DNA of 64,000 nucleotides from Arctic95D-9 sp035967665 (GTDB taxonomy: Bacteria > Verrucomicrobiota > Verrucomicrobiia > Verrucomicrobiales > DEV007): NCBI GenBank assembly GCA_035967665.1, contig JAYWLB010000060.1:1-64000 (forward strand). Reading direction: 5' to 3'. Below the pieces are notes generated by a model. It was not told where the DNA came from, searched no databases, and saw only the letters and a list, made by a program, of their open reading frames with translations. A program made the position numbers and the translations under genes. Numbering within the stretch: the stretch's first letter is position 1; each line of letters begins with the position of its first letter. Below, piece after piece: positions 54,534 through 62,691 of the stretch.

Positions 54534-55028
54534 CTAAAACAATCTTTTACGACTTAGTGCGTCGGTTCGTTGATTGGAATCAACTCTACCTTTGTGCTCT
54601 CCGCCTAAACGGGGGTTCTGCTTCGAGCACAAATTTTTTCCACGCCCTCTTGCGAGGTGTTCAGCATGGACATCGCGCCGTGCCGATTCAGGGGCGGGCG
54701 ATTGCTTAAAGGAATTTGAATCGGAAAGGATCGCTAAAGCGTCCTTTTTCGTAGACGGCACAGCTGAGGCGCAGATTGGAGGCAGCGGGAGCCTCAGTTC
54801 GCAACGCACGGCTGTTTTGCCGCTATCGACATTCAGAGAACCGGGAGCAAGTGTGGTGAAACCAGACTCTAGGATCGAGAACGAACTGTTCTGCTTACTC
54901 TCTTCACGAGTTCAGAATTGGACTAATATCTCAGGTCCGGGCAGGGCGGAGGCGACCGGGATGAGCGGCTCAGCGGAATATACCGAAGAGAAACAGAATG
55001 AAATGAGTAGCAGTAAAAGACTTTTCAT
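54534..55028 (-). CDS. small secreted protein with in-frame TGA (diverged partial paralog, candidate selenoprotein)
   Basis: Start at the ATG at 55028: a signal peptide MKSLLLLLISFCFSSVYSAE, then PGPEILVQF, TGA at codon 39 (54912-54914), then TREESKQNSSFS and 125 further open codons to a TAG. As in the next gene, the TGA is followed after 19 nt by the GCAGAACAGTTYGTTCTCGA element. The C-terminus (ARRDVHAEHLARGRGKN) can be aligned with KRKVYSDHVAEGRRENI of that gene, and the 3' flanks match too. Most of the thioredoxin-like domain is missing. It may be a short selenoprotein or a decaying copy. Confidence 0.42.
54878..54892 (-). promoter_or_regulatory. SECIS-like hairpin after the in-frame TGA, copy B
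   Basis: AGAACAGUUCGUUCU forms a 5-bp stem AGAAC/GUUCU with loop AGUUC, again exactly 19 nt after an in-frame UGA. The codons between UGA and the element differ completely from copy A, while the element is 19/20 identical. Confidence 0.5.
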
Positions 55029-55034
55029 AAGATT

Positions 55035-55076
55035 GACTCTTTTAAGTCCGGCTCTCCTGAGAGAACCTTTAGAGTC
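55035..55076 (-). terminator. two-stem hairpin between sulfatase and the small TGA gene
   Basis: On the minus strand GACTCT and AGAGTC form an outer stem, and GGTTCTC with GAGAGCC forms a 7-bp inner stem with a TCAG loop. It begins 7 bp after the sulfatase stop and ends 6 bp before the next start codon. It could end the sulfatase transcript or act in the leader of the next gene; there is no U-tract. Confidence 0.45.
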
Positions 55077-55082
55077 GGTAGC

Positions 55083-56963
55083 CTATTTTAAGATCATCAA
55101 ACTGATGTCCGAGATGTTACCATTGAATTTTCCGGATGGGGCACTTTCATCGACAGGGTTCTTGTCATCGTGGCCGACACAAAAATTTTCCTGAGGATGT
55201 TTATGTAATAGTCCGGAGGATTCCACACTGCTCACCTGTCTGTTATTGACTGACAACACCGTGCTTCCGTTTTTTAACAGAGATGCGGAAATTTGTGAAG
55301 TACCATTTTCAAATTTTGTTTCCACACGTGTCATCTGCCTGCCGTTGTTTCTCACCGTGAAGATTACTTTCCCGCCGGCTGCGTAGAGTGAATAGCCGAC
55401 GGCGCTACCGCCGTGAGCGAGTATGACACCTTCGGGCGGATCTTCCCCGGTTGTGACAGTGCACTGAATCCTGAATGCTTTGCCGGCAATGTCCGGAACT
55501 GAAGCCGGGTCCAGGACGGAGCCATTTTTTAACTTTTTCCAGTTAACGGGCTTTGAGGGGCCCTTTTTCTTTTTCGCCCTGGGTAAAGATGGATAGAGGG
55601 GGACGGGATTCTCAACCAAACCTGCGGGGCGTTTTGCCGTTTCCATTTCCAGTGTCATGGCGTCAGCGAGTTTCTGAAGTCGGGCAACGACATCAGGATG
55701 TACCGCTGCGAGATCTGTGACTTCCTCAATCTCCTCATCGAGGTTGTAGAGGCGGCCACCGCGCTGCAGGTCTTCGGGTTTTTCCTGTAGGCCCATTCCA
55801 ATGCTCTGTTTCGTGAGTGCGAGCTTCCACGGGCCGGATCGCACTGCTTTGAGAGTGTAGCCTCCGAAGTAATACCATGCTTCGCGCTCTGTCTTATCAG
55901 TCGCCCCGAGGAGGACAGAGGAGAGATCAAAGCCATCGATGGTGACATTTTCGCGGAGCGATCCGCCTGCCAGAGAGACAAAGGTGGGTAGTAGATCGGG
56001 AGTGCCGGAGATCGCGTCTGACTCTGATCCTGCTGCAACTTTTCCCGGCCATCGCACGATAGTGGGTTCACGAACACCTCCTTCGAGAGTGCTGCCCTTT
56101 GCTCCCCTGAGTGGACCGGAGACGCCGCCGTCAGTTCCTTTCGATGCCCAGGGGCCATTGTCTGAGGTGAAGACGACGACGGTGTTCTCGGCAAGCCCAT
56201 TGTCGTCGAGAGATTTGAGAACCTCGCCGACGCTCCAGTCAACCTCGGCTACCCAGTCACCAAATCTGCCGTTCCCTGACGTTCCGGCAAAATCAGGGTG
56301 GGGAAATATCGGAGTGTGCACCGCCGAGTGCGGCATGTAGAGGAAGAACGGCTTCCCGGATGCTGCGCTGGTTCCGATCAATTTCACCGCCTCCTCGGTG
56401 TATTGCCGCGTGATAAGCCTTTGCTCTTCGTCTTCGATCAGCATGGCAACTTCTTCGTCACGCAGGACGGGGACGACGCGCTTGTTTGTTTCCGTTGAAA
56501 CAAGAGGCATGTCGTTGGAGTAGGGGATTCCAAAGTAACTGTCGAATCCGTGTCGCGTTGGCAGGAAGTCTTTTTGATCGCCAAGGTGCCACTTCCCGAC
56601 GCAGGCAGTGGTATAGCCGAGTTCTTTCAAGTAGTCCGCAATGGTGTGTTCGTCAGGATTTAGTCCGTTCTTCGCAACCGGCGGGTAGACTGAGGGGACC
56701 GAGACACGCGGGGCGTAGCTTCCCGTGAGGAGTTGAGCGCGTGAGGCGGAACAAACCGGTGCGGCGTAGAAGCTGGTGAGTTTCATCCCCTCTGCGGCGA
56801 GGCGGTTCAGATTCGGTGTTTTGTTCACGGTCGAACCAAAGGGTTCGATATCGCCGTAGCCCATGTCGTCGATAAAGATAATCACGAAATTGGGCTTCTC
56901 TTCAGCGAGGGCCGGAAGGAGGAGGGCGGTGAGGGCAAGCACGCTGGCTGTGAATTTGGTCAT
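55083..56963 (-). CDS. secreted sulfatase with C-terminal LamG-like domain
   Basis: 626 residues from the ATG at 56963, which opens a signal peptide (MTKFTASVLALTALLLPALA). Metal site IIFIDDMGYGD near residue 32 and the formylglycine motif C71SASR75 (CxAxR) show an active type I sulfatase. KWHLGDQKDFLPTRHGFDSYFG and FTSDNGPW are further hallmarks. Residues about 485-626 form a beta-rich domain like LamG/concanavalin, common in marine sulfatases for binding glycans. It should remove sulfate esters from polysaccharides outside the cytoplasm and needs a formylglycine-generating or anSME enzyme encoded elsewhere. Confidence 0.93.
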   Translation of the reverse strand: MTKFTASVLALTALLLPALAEEKPNFVIIFIDDMGYGDIEPFGSTVNKTPNLNRLAAEGMKLTSFYAAPVCSASRAQLLTGSYAPRVSVPSVYPPVAKNGLNPDEHTIADYLKELGYTTACVGKWHLGDQKDFLPTRHGFDSYFGIPYSNDMPLVSTETNKRVVPVLRDEEVAMLIEDEEQRLITRQYTEEAVKLIGTSAASGKPFFLYMPHSAVHTPIFPHPDFAGTSGNGRFGDWVAEVDWSVGEVLKSLDDNGLAENTVVVFTSDNGPWASKGTDGGVSGPLRGAKGSTLEGGVREPTIVRWPGKVAAGSESDAISGTPDLLPTFVSLAGGSLRENVTIDGFDLSSVLLGATDKTEREAWYYFGGYTLKAVRSGPWKLALTKQSIGMGLQEKPEDLQRGGRLYNLDEEIEEVTDLAAVHPDVVARLQKLADAMTLEMETAKRPAGLVENPVPLYPSLPRAKKKKGPSKPVNWKKLKNGSVLDPASVPDIAGKAFRIQCTVTTGEDPPEGVILAHGGSAVGYSLYAAGGKVIFTVRNNGRQMTRVETKFENGTSQISASLLKNGSTVLSVNNRQVSSVESSGLLHKHPQENFCVGHDDKNPVDESAPSGKFNGNISDISLMILK

Positions 56964-57145
56964 GTTTGGAAAAAAGGTAAGCTGTGCAGAGGTCTGAATG
57001 AGCAATCGGCCGGGGGAACGATTCAGTTCCGCTACATCGGGCATCGTGGGAGATCAATCAAAGTCTAAATCAACGGGGGTAGCAGGAGGGTGCGCTTGAG
57101 CCCGATAGGGGATACGCCGTAAATACCCGGCCGGAGCACTATGAA

Positions 57146-57197
57146 CCGCTACAAAGGATCTCCCCGATTGTAGCGGAGGGATTCAGGCGTGACGCCT
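57146..57197. repeat. palindromic GTAG-type repeat upstream of a small ORF
   Basis: CCGCTACAA (57146-57154) and TTGTAGCGG (57168-57176) are perfect 9-bp arms. They are followed by AGGCGTGACGCCT (57185-57197), itself a palindrome. Read from GTAG, this resembles the hairpin-after-GTAG arrangement of the other repeats in this window. The rest of 57045-57207 shows nothing recognisable. Confidence 0.55.
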
Positions 57198-57207
57198 AAG
57201 ATTCGGC

Positions 57208-57351
57208 ATGACCTGGTTCACTGTACTTGCTGTTTTGCTTTCGATCGGATTTGTAATCCTGGGTCGGTATTCCGGCATTGAGTTGTCGGGATCAGATCAC
57301 GTTGACGACGATTATTTTGACCTGACGGACCTATCCGATTTCTTTGATTAG
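57208..57351 (+). CDS. small single-pass membrane protein, 47 residues
   Basis: ATG to TAG gives one N-terminal hydrophobic helix (WFTVLAVLLSIGFVILG) followed by a strongly acidic tail (about 31-47, rich in Asp). The composition is protein-like and the frame ends just before the next gene's upstream region. No Shine-Dalgarno is obvious. No family is recognised; it could still be chance. Confidence 0.4.
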   Translation: MTWFTVLAVLLSIGFVILGRYSGIELSGSDHVDDDYFDLTDLSDFFD

Positions 57352-57442
57352 CGGTTGATTGGGTCGCGTTCCGGAATCGGCACGAAATCGCTGCTGAAAA
57401 TCAAGGGCGTCATGCGTACGGATCCTGCTATTCAAATTAGCA

Positions 57443-58850
57443 ATGACCACTACTGAAACTCCCACGACGGTTGAAAAAGCCCTTCAGGTAAATCTCGACG
57501 CACGCCGATACGGAACTTTTGCAGAGATTGGTGCGGGCCAGGAGGTCGTAAGGTGGTTCTTCCTCGCCGGAGGTGCTGCCGGGACCATTTCCAAAAGCAT
57601 TTCCGCGTATGACATGAAAGTCAGCGACGCGATCTACGGCCAGTGCAGCCGGTACGTATGTCGTGAGCGGCTCGAAAGTATGCTCGAGTATGAGCAGGAT
57701 TTGAACATGGAGCGCCTTCATCCAAGCAGGGGGGATACAACTGCGTTTTTCAGTTTTGCGGACACCGTATCAGCCCGCAATTACCATGGCACGAACGAAT
57801 GTCACGGGTGGTTGGGAATTCGGTTTCAAGCCCATCCGAGAGATGAAAGCAGTCAGATCGTCATCCACGTGAGGATGCTCGACAAGACCAATGCCCGGCA
57901 ACAGGATGCCCTCGGGATCGTCGGCGTGAATCTCATTTATGGTGCCTGCATGCTGCATCACAGTCCTGAGTTGCTCATCGAATCGCTCCTCGATAATCTG
58001 ACCACTTCAAGGATCGAGATCGATATGATTGAGTTCAGCGGGATCGAGTTTCGACATGTCGACAACCGGTTTATGAGTTTGAAACTCGTGCAGTTGGGGC
58101 TTACCAACGCGGCGATGTTCGGAGCGGAGGGCAAAGTTCTGCAACCGTCCGAAGCGCTTCGGAAAAAAGGCAATTCTCGTCGAGCGGGGCAGTTTCCGAC
58201 CGGTCTGCAACGCCAATATCGATATCATGCGCAGCGCCGCCGAGCGATTTCAGGACGAGCCCGATGTCGATCCCGCGTCGACTCTGCAGATCATGGAGAT
58301 CACGATGAAGAACCTCATGACCGATGGGAAAATTGATTATCGTGACTTCCTCGCGAGGGCTGACATGCTCGTCGCGAGCGGGATGACGGTTCTGATTTCC
58401 AACTACTTCGAATACTATCGTCTCGCTGCGTATCTGCGACGCTACACCCCTTCGAAGGTGGGAATCACCATGGGAATCGGGAGCTTGAAGGAGCTGTTTG
58501 ATGAAAAATATTACACCGAGCTGGACGGCGGTATTCTCGAGTCATTCGGACGGCTCTTTAAGCACAATATCAAACTCTACATATACCCTCTCAAAGATCC
58601 GGTGACGGGCGAGCTGACCACGCTTGAAAATCTTAAGATCGCGGATGGGTTGCAGCATCTATACCACTATCTGATCGATCGCGGATGTATCGAGCAGTTG
58701 CACAATTACGACGAGTCCTGTCAGAATGTTTTCTCGCGGGATGTCCTCGCAAAGATCGCGGATAACGATCCCGCCTGGGAAACAATGGTGCCGGAAGCGG
58801 TGGCGCGGGTGATTCGAACCCGCGGCTATTTTGGCTGCCAGGCCGGCTGA
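57443..58850 (+). pseudogene. conserved hypothetical protein split by a +1 frameshift at A6
   Basis: Two overlapping frames (57443-58336 and 58227-58850) join into one protein of about 468 residues if one base is removed at the A6 tract 58163-58168. The reading KKGNSRRAGQF then becomes KKAILVERGSFRPVCNANIDIM, which continues smoothly. The first half (VEKALQVNLDARRYGTFAEIGAGQEVVRWFFLAGGAAGTISKSISAYDM) belongs to a widespread conserved family of unknown function that I recognise only by its N-terminus. Cytoplasmic, no signal. A sequencing error, a real mutation and transcriptional slippage are all possible. Convergent with the mutarotase gene, no gap. Confidence 0.7.
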
Positions 58851-59672
58851 TTACGTGATCGCTTTCAGGCTCTGTGAGGCCCGCCACGATTTACCGGGGG
58901 CGAGTGTTTCGTAATCCTCCATTTTCGCACCCTCGATGCAGACGAATGATTTCCATCCGTCCGCGGGGAGGTCGCCAATGCCGTGATCGGGACCGGGATT
59001 CCAGACAATGATATCGGGAAAGTTTTCGGCGCTGGCTTCGATGGCGTATTCGGGATCAGTGAGCGCGGCCGTGGTGGCTCCGGCCCCGAAATAGGCCCGA
59101 TCAATCTCGGTGGAAAAAGTGACCGCCGGTTCCCTGTCGGTTTCCATTGATTTGGTGACTTCGTTTTGGAAGGGGAGTCCCTCGAGGCCGTTAACCGAAG
59201 CCGTGGTGGCATCGTTCGTTTTCAGGTAGGTGTGGAGTGCTGCGTGAAACTGAAATTCGCTCCCGCCCGTGTTCGTGACCTCGAGCCTGAGATGCAATTC
59301 GGTAGCCGAAAGGACAACTTCGAGTTCCAGCTCGAACTCGTGCGGCCATTCCGCGAGCGTTTCCGGAGTCGACTCGAGCCGGAGTTTGTTCGTTTCGCCG
59401 ATTCGGCTCCATTTGGATTTCCTCGCAAAACCGTGACGTCCGAAGGGACCATGATCGCTGAACTGGGGGAAGATGACGGGAACACCGCCGCGAATCGCTT
59501 TTCCCTCACCGAACTCGGCAAGCTCGCTGAGGAAGAGCCGCTCGATTCCATCGGGCGTTTTCCAGGAAATGACATGCCCGCCATGCAGCGAAATCGTGGC
59601 CTCAGTACCGCTCGAATGGTGAATGAGAAAGGTTTCCGCTTCGTTGTTCCTGGATGGAGTCGCCATGATCAA
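58851..59672 (-). CDS. D-hexose-6-phosphate mutarotase (YeaD-like aldose epimerase family)
   Basis: 273 residues (an ATG two codons later is an equal start). The galactose mutarotase-like beta-sandwich shows TISLHGGHVISWKTPDGIERLFLS, RGGVPVIFPQFSDHGP (substrate Arg/Gly loop), HGFARKSKW, HAALHTYLKTND with the catalytic His, and VWNPGP. It interconverts the anomers of glucose-6-phosphate. 42 bp downstream of truA on the same strand. Confidence 0.92.
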   Translation of the reverse strand: MIMATPSRNNEAETFLIHHSSGTEATISLHGGHVISWKTPDGIERLFLSELAEFGEGKAIRGGVPVIFPQFSDHGPFGRHGFARKSKWSRIGETNKLRLESTPETLAEWPHEFELELEVVLSATELHLRLEVTNTGGSEFQFHAALHTYLKTNDATTASVNGLEGLPFQNEVTKSMETDREPAVTFSTEIDRAYFGAGATTAALTDPEYAIEASAENFPDIIVWNPGPDHGIGDLPADGWKSFVCIEGAKMEDYETLAPGKSWRASQSLKAIT

Positions 59673-59714
59673 CGCATACAGGCATCGGGGGGATTTTTCA
59701 AAAAATCATCCCCG

Positions 59715-60539
59715 CTATTTTAGGAAATCAGGGGTCTCCCCGTAGTCATACCAAACCCGGTCGAGCCAGAGCCCGCTGGCGGGTGCAGTTGGTCCGACGC
59801 GGGATTTATCCTGCGTTGTCAGGATCGTGGCGATTTCCTCAGGCGGGCGCATTTCCTCGCCAATCTGCTTCAGGGTGCCCGCGATGATGCGGATCATGTG
59901 TTTGAGAAATCCTGATCCCACAAGGCGAACGCAAATGAGCGACTGGCCGTTCAGGTTCGACAGGCCGGGCCGGGGAAGGGGGGCTTCGGTAGCGCTCGCT
60001 TCGAAAATTTCGCGGACCGTCGATTTGACCTTTGCGCCCGCTCCGCAAAAGGGGAGGAAATCATGCTTTCCCACGAGGTGCTGCGCCGCCTCGTGCATGA
60101 GCTTGACATCGAGGCTTCTCCGGTTCCACATCGTGGTGTTGCGAAGTTGGGGGAGGTTCGCCGGGCCCTGCTGAAAGTAGTAGCTGTATTGCTTCTTCAC
60201 CGCCCGCTGCGCTTTGAACGAATCGGCGACGCGGCCGGCGCGAAGAATCCGAATGCTCCCGGGAAGTCGTGCGTTGAGAGCGTCGGCGAAATGATCATCC
60301 GTTTGCCGGGGCGTTGAAAGTGAGAAATGGGCGACCTGACCATTTGAGTGAACCCCGGCGTCGGTTCTGCCGCTCGCCACCACCGTGACGATTTCGCCGC
60401 AGACACCGGCGATGGCGTCGACGACCGTCTCTTCGATGCTGGGTTTCGGATTGGCATGTTTGCCGACTCCGTTCTGTTTTTGCCAGCCGCAGTAGTCCGT
60501 TCCGTCGAACGCGAATTGGATGGCATATCTGGAAGGCAT
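59715..60539 (-). CDS. truA: tRNA pseudouridine(38-40) synthase TruA
   Basis: 274 residues from the ATG at 60539; the upstream frame is a shadow of the divergent gene. YAIQFAFDGTDYCGWQKQ opens the fold, and ASGRTDAGVH near residue 60 carries the catalytic Asp. FKAQRAVKKQYSYYF, DFLPFCGAG and LKHMIRIIAGTLKQIG complete the family pattern. It modifies the tRNA anticodon stem. Co-transcribed with the mutarotase gene. Confidence 0.96.
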   Translation of the reverse strand: MPSRYAIQFAFDGTDYCGWQKQNGVGKHANPKPSIEETVVDAIAGVCGEIVTVVASGRTDAGVHSNGQVAHFSLSTPRQTDDHFADALNARLPGSIRILRAGRVADSFKAQRAVKKQYSYYFQQGPANLPQLRNTTMWNRRSLDVKLMHEAAQHLVGKHDFLPFCGAGAKVKSTVREIFEASATEAPLPRPGLSNLNGQSLICVRLVGSGFLKHMIRIIAGTLKQIGEEMRPPEEIATILTTQDKSRVGPTAPASGLWLDRVWYDYGETPDFLK

Positions 60540-60654
60540 GGGAACGGGATGAGAAATTCGGGCCCAATCTAACTGCGGAATCGGTGCTGGAAAGTTGAAA
60601 AGGAAATCGCGAATTCCCTTTGATACTGATTCGTCCTTCGTCAAAGGTCTCCTT

Positions 60655-61107
60655 ATGAGTGATGATCGCCATGACCCGAGAGAAGTTGATAATGATTGGG
60701 TTCCCAAGGAGAGGGAGATTTCCAACTGCCCCTGCAAAAGTTGGCTTCCCTACGGGCAGTGCTGCATGCTGTATCATCACGGGAAAAAGAAGCCCGAAAC
60801 TGCAGAGCAACTGATGCGCTCCCGCTACAGCGCCTACTTTTTCCGCCTCATTGATTACCTCATCGAGACAACCCACCCCGATACGAGAACGCCCAAACTT
60901 GAGCGCGAGCTTGAAGACACCGTTTACGAGGCGAACTGGAGCAATCTCACAATTGTCAGCACTGCGAAAGGCGGGCCGGATGACAAGATGGGAAAAGTCG
61001 AGTTTATCGCGGAGTATTACTACGAGAACGAGCGATACGAGCTTCATGAACTCTCGCGGTTCCGGCGTTTCAAAGGCGCCTGGAAATATCTCGACGGGAA
61101 GTCCTGA
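60655..61107 (+). CDS. YchJ/UPF0225 family protein with SEC-C-like zinc motif
   Basis: 150 residues from the ATG at 60655 (20 residues shorter than the open frame). The N-terminal cysteine cluster NCPCKSWLPYGQCCMLYHHG binds zinc. MRSRYSAYFFRLIDYLIETTHPDTR and VEFIAEYY complete the YchJ core. Function in the family is not established. Divergent from truA. Confidence 0.9.
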   Translation: MSDDRHDPREVDNDWVPKEREISNCPCKSWLPYGQCCMLYHHGKKKPETAEQLMRSRYSAYFFRLIDYLIETTHPDTRTPKLERELEDTVYEANWSNLTIVSTAKGGPDDKMGKVEFIAEYYYENERYELHELSRFRRFKGAWKYLDGKS

Positions 61108-61123
61108 CCTGATTTGATCCGGG

Positions 61124-61235
61124 AATAAAGAAACCCCGCCTTCGGCAGCAGGAGAATGCTGTTGTTCCAATGACGGGGCTTCAGCACATGGAATGTACCC
61201 CGTAGGGCCATTCTCTGCGGTTTGGCACTCGCTTG
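61124..61235 (-). ncRNA. candidate small RNA ending in a terminator-like hairpin
   Basis: On the minus strand a GC-rich hairpin (arms near 61134-61140 and 61173-61179, containing a nested GCAGCA/TGCTGT stem) is followed by the U-rich tract UUUCUUUAUU at 61124-61133. There is no minus-strand gene upstream for it to terminate. The 5' part can pair otherwise: GCAGAGAATG with CATTCTCCTGC, and ACGGGG with CCCCGT, giving a long rod. TTGACA lies at 61256-61261, but no good -10 follows. I cannot match it to a known RNA family. Confidence 0.3.
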
Positions 61236-61872
61236 ATCGTCGCAAAGAGATCGATTGTCAATGGGTGGTGGAGGATAAGGATTCACCCTGTTAATAACTG
61301 GATTCCGGATAGGGAGTATCTTTTTATGGATTGAGTGCCGGGTGAATTTCAGAGACCCTCATATTCGTATTATCTCGAACAGTGGCGAAATTACAGGACA
61401 GTTGGTTCGCCCGGGTAAATTCGATTCTATGTCGAATTCGAGATTCGCTTTGGATCCAGTTCCGAACCTTTTTGACCAAAATCTTGATTTTTCTGAACGC
61501 CAATCCTTCGCGGGGGCTATCGGAGCCAGTTTCGGCTATTCGTTATGAGATGGAAACTGCTATAGGGCTAACACTTCCGTTTTGGCTCCCAGTGATCGCA
61601 ATAGCGAGTCTTACTGTGATCCCGTGGCTGCTTAACATGCCGAGAAGCTAAAGCTTGAACACGCTCCGGTTCGATTGACTACTCTGATTCGAATCGCTAA
61701 TCTCCGATCGAGGTATCGCTCCCGGATCGCGCTACGATTCCACGAACGTTCGGTCGGGAAATCAATTCCGTATTATGCTACGAAAGATTCTTCTGGAAAG
61801 CTATTGCCAGTCCGGTTGAGCTTACCTTTTCATCGCGGCTTGTAGATTTCGGTTCGGCCGGACACCCTTTAT
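61236..61872. other. mostly non-coding region with a possible small hydrophobic ORF
   Basis: About 640 bp without a clear gene. One frame, 61382-61651 (plus strand, 89 codons), ends in a hydrophobic segment LTLPFWLPVIAIASLTVIPWLLN that looks like a real membrane helix. Its N-terminal half overlaps another open frame and is not protein-like in a familiar way. It may be a degraded membrane-protein fragment. No repeat or known RNA was seen in the rest. Confidence 0.35.
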
Positions 61873-62514
61873 ATGAACACTATCATTGATCTTTCCCATG
61901 TTCTTAATAACGAAACTCCAGTGTATCCCGGGACGAATGCGCCGAGTATTCAGCAATCGAACACTATCCAAAAAGACGGGTTCAGAGAGAAGTTGATTTT
62001 GATTCCTTCTCATTTCGGCACCCACATGGACGCGCCCTCACACATCTTCAAAGATGGGAAATCCCTCGATCAATTTCCTGTTGATCAATTCAGCGGTAGA
62101 GCGGTTATGCTGGATGTCCGGGGGCTTTCAAGCATCAGCGAAGATTCGATAGCGAGTTTGCTGCGCGCCCATCCGTCGGCCGAGTTTGTAATTCTCCGAA
62201 CGGGATGGGAGGACTTTTGGCATGACGAGAAGTATTTTGAAGGGTTTCCGGTATTGTCCGAAGCGGCTGCTGAGTGTCTCGCATCCCATCAGATCAAAGG
62301 CATTGGCCTTGATGCCATCTCAGTCGATCCGGTTGGATCTGAGACTTTGCCTGTGCACCGCGCGCTGCTCAAGAACGATCTGGTCATTGTTGAGAATCTA
62401 TGCAACCTGGGGGCGCTGCCTTCCCCGGAGTTCATCTTCCAGAGTTTTCCTTTGAAGATTGGCGATGCTGATGGCTCTCCGGTCCGTGCCGTTGCCGTTT
62501 TCCCTGAGCTGTAG
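61873..62514 (+). CDS. cyclase family protein (kynurenine formamidase-like)
   Basis: 213 residues. IIDLSHVLNNETPVYPG opens the domain, and the metal-binding signature HFGTHMDAPSHIFKDGKSLD is near residue 47. GIGLDAISVDP and HRALLKNDLVIVENLCNL follow. These enzymes hydrolyse N-formylkynurenine or related amides with a metal centre; other tryptophan pathway genes are not adjacent, so the substrate is open. Monocistronic. Confidence 0.92.
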   Translation: MNTIIDLSHVLNNETPVYPGTNAPSIQQSNTIQKDGFREKLILIPSHFGTHMDAPSHIFKDGKSLDQFPVDQFSGRAVMLDVRGLSSISEDSIASLLRAHPSAEFVILRTGWEDFWHDEKYFEGFPVLSEAAAECLASHQIKGIGLDAISVDPVGSETLPVHRALLKNDLVIVENLCNLGALPSPEFIFQSFPLKIGDADGSPVRAVAVFPEL

Positions 62515-62691
62515 AAATAACCGGGATCGCAGGACACGGAACTCCGGAACCCGGAGGTTTCGCTCTCTCGCACGATGGTGACACGACTGAAATCAGGGAC
62601 TCTTGACTTCGACGATTGGAATTATTACCCTCCGCTTGAGATCGCGCTCGCTGATTCAGGCAGGCAAATCTAAAACGCAGTAACGAAGAAG

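Noticed and set aside
53279..55028. General reassignment of TGA to a sense codon
   Set aside because: Many other genes in the window end in TGA (for example the sigma factor and LacI genes) with normal protein length, so TGA is a normal stop codon here.
54574..55194. 206-codon plus-strand frame over the small TGA gene and sulfatase end
   Set aside because: It overlaps two minus-strand genes, mixes shadow composition and has no signal or domain.
58163..58169. Programmed -1 ribosomal frameshift (dnaX-like A AAA AAG)
   Set aside because: The downstream frame needs a +1 change, not -1, and the tract in the reading phase is CGG AAA AAA GGC.
61256..61261. TTGACA as a firm -35 element for the candidate small RNA
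   Set aside because: No acceptable -10 sequence is found 16-18 bp downstream on the minus strand, so a promoter was not annotated.
61124..61261. SRP RNA, 6S RNA, tmRNA or RNase P RNA
   Set aside because: None of the conserved core motifs of these RNAs (such as the SRP GGAA/AGCAGC loop or tmRNA TpsiC arm) is present on either strand.
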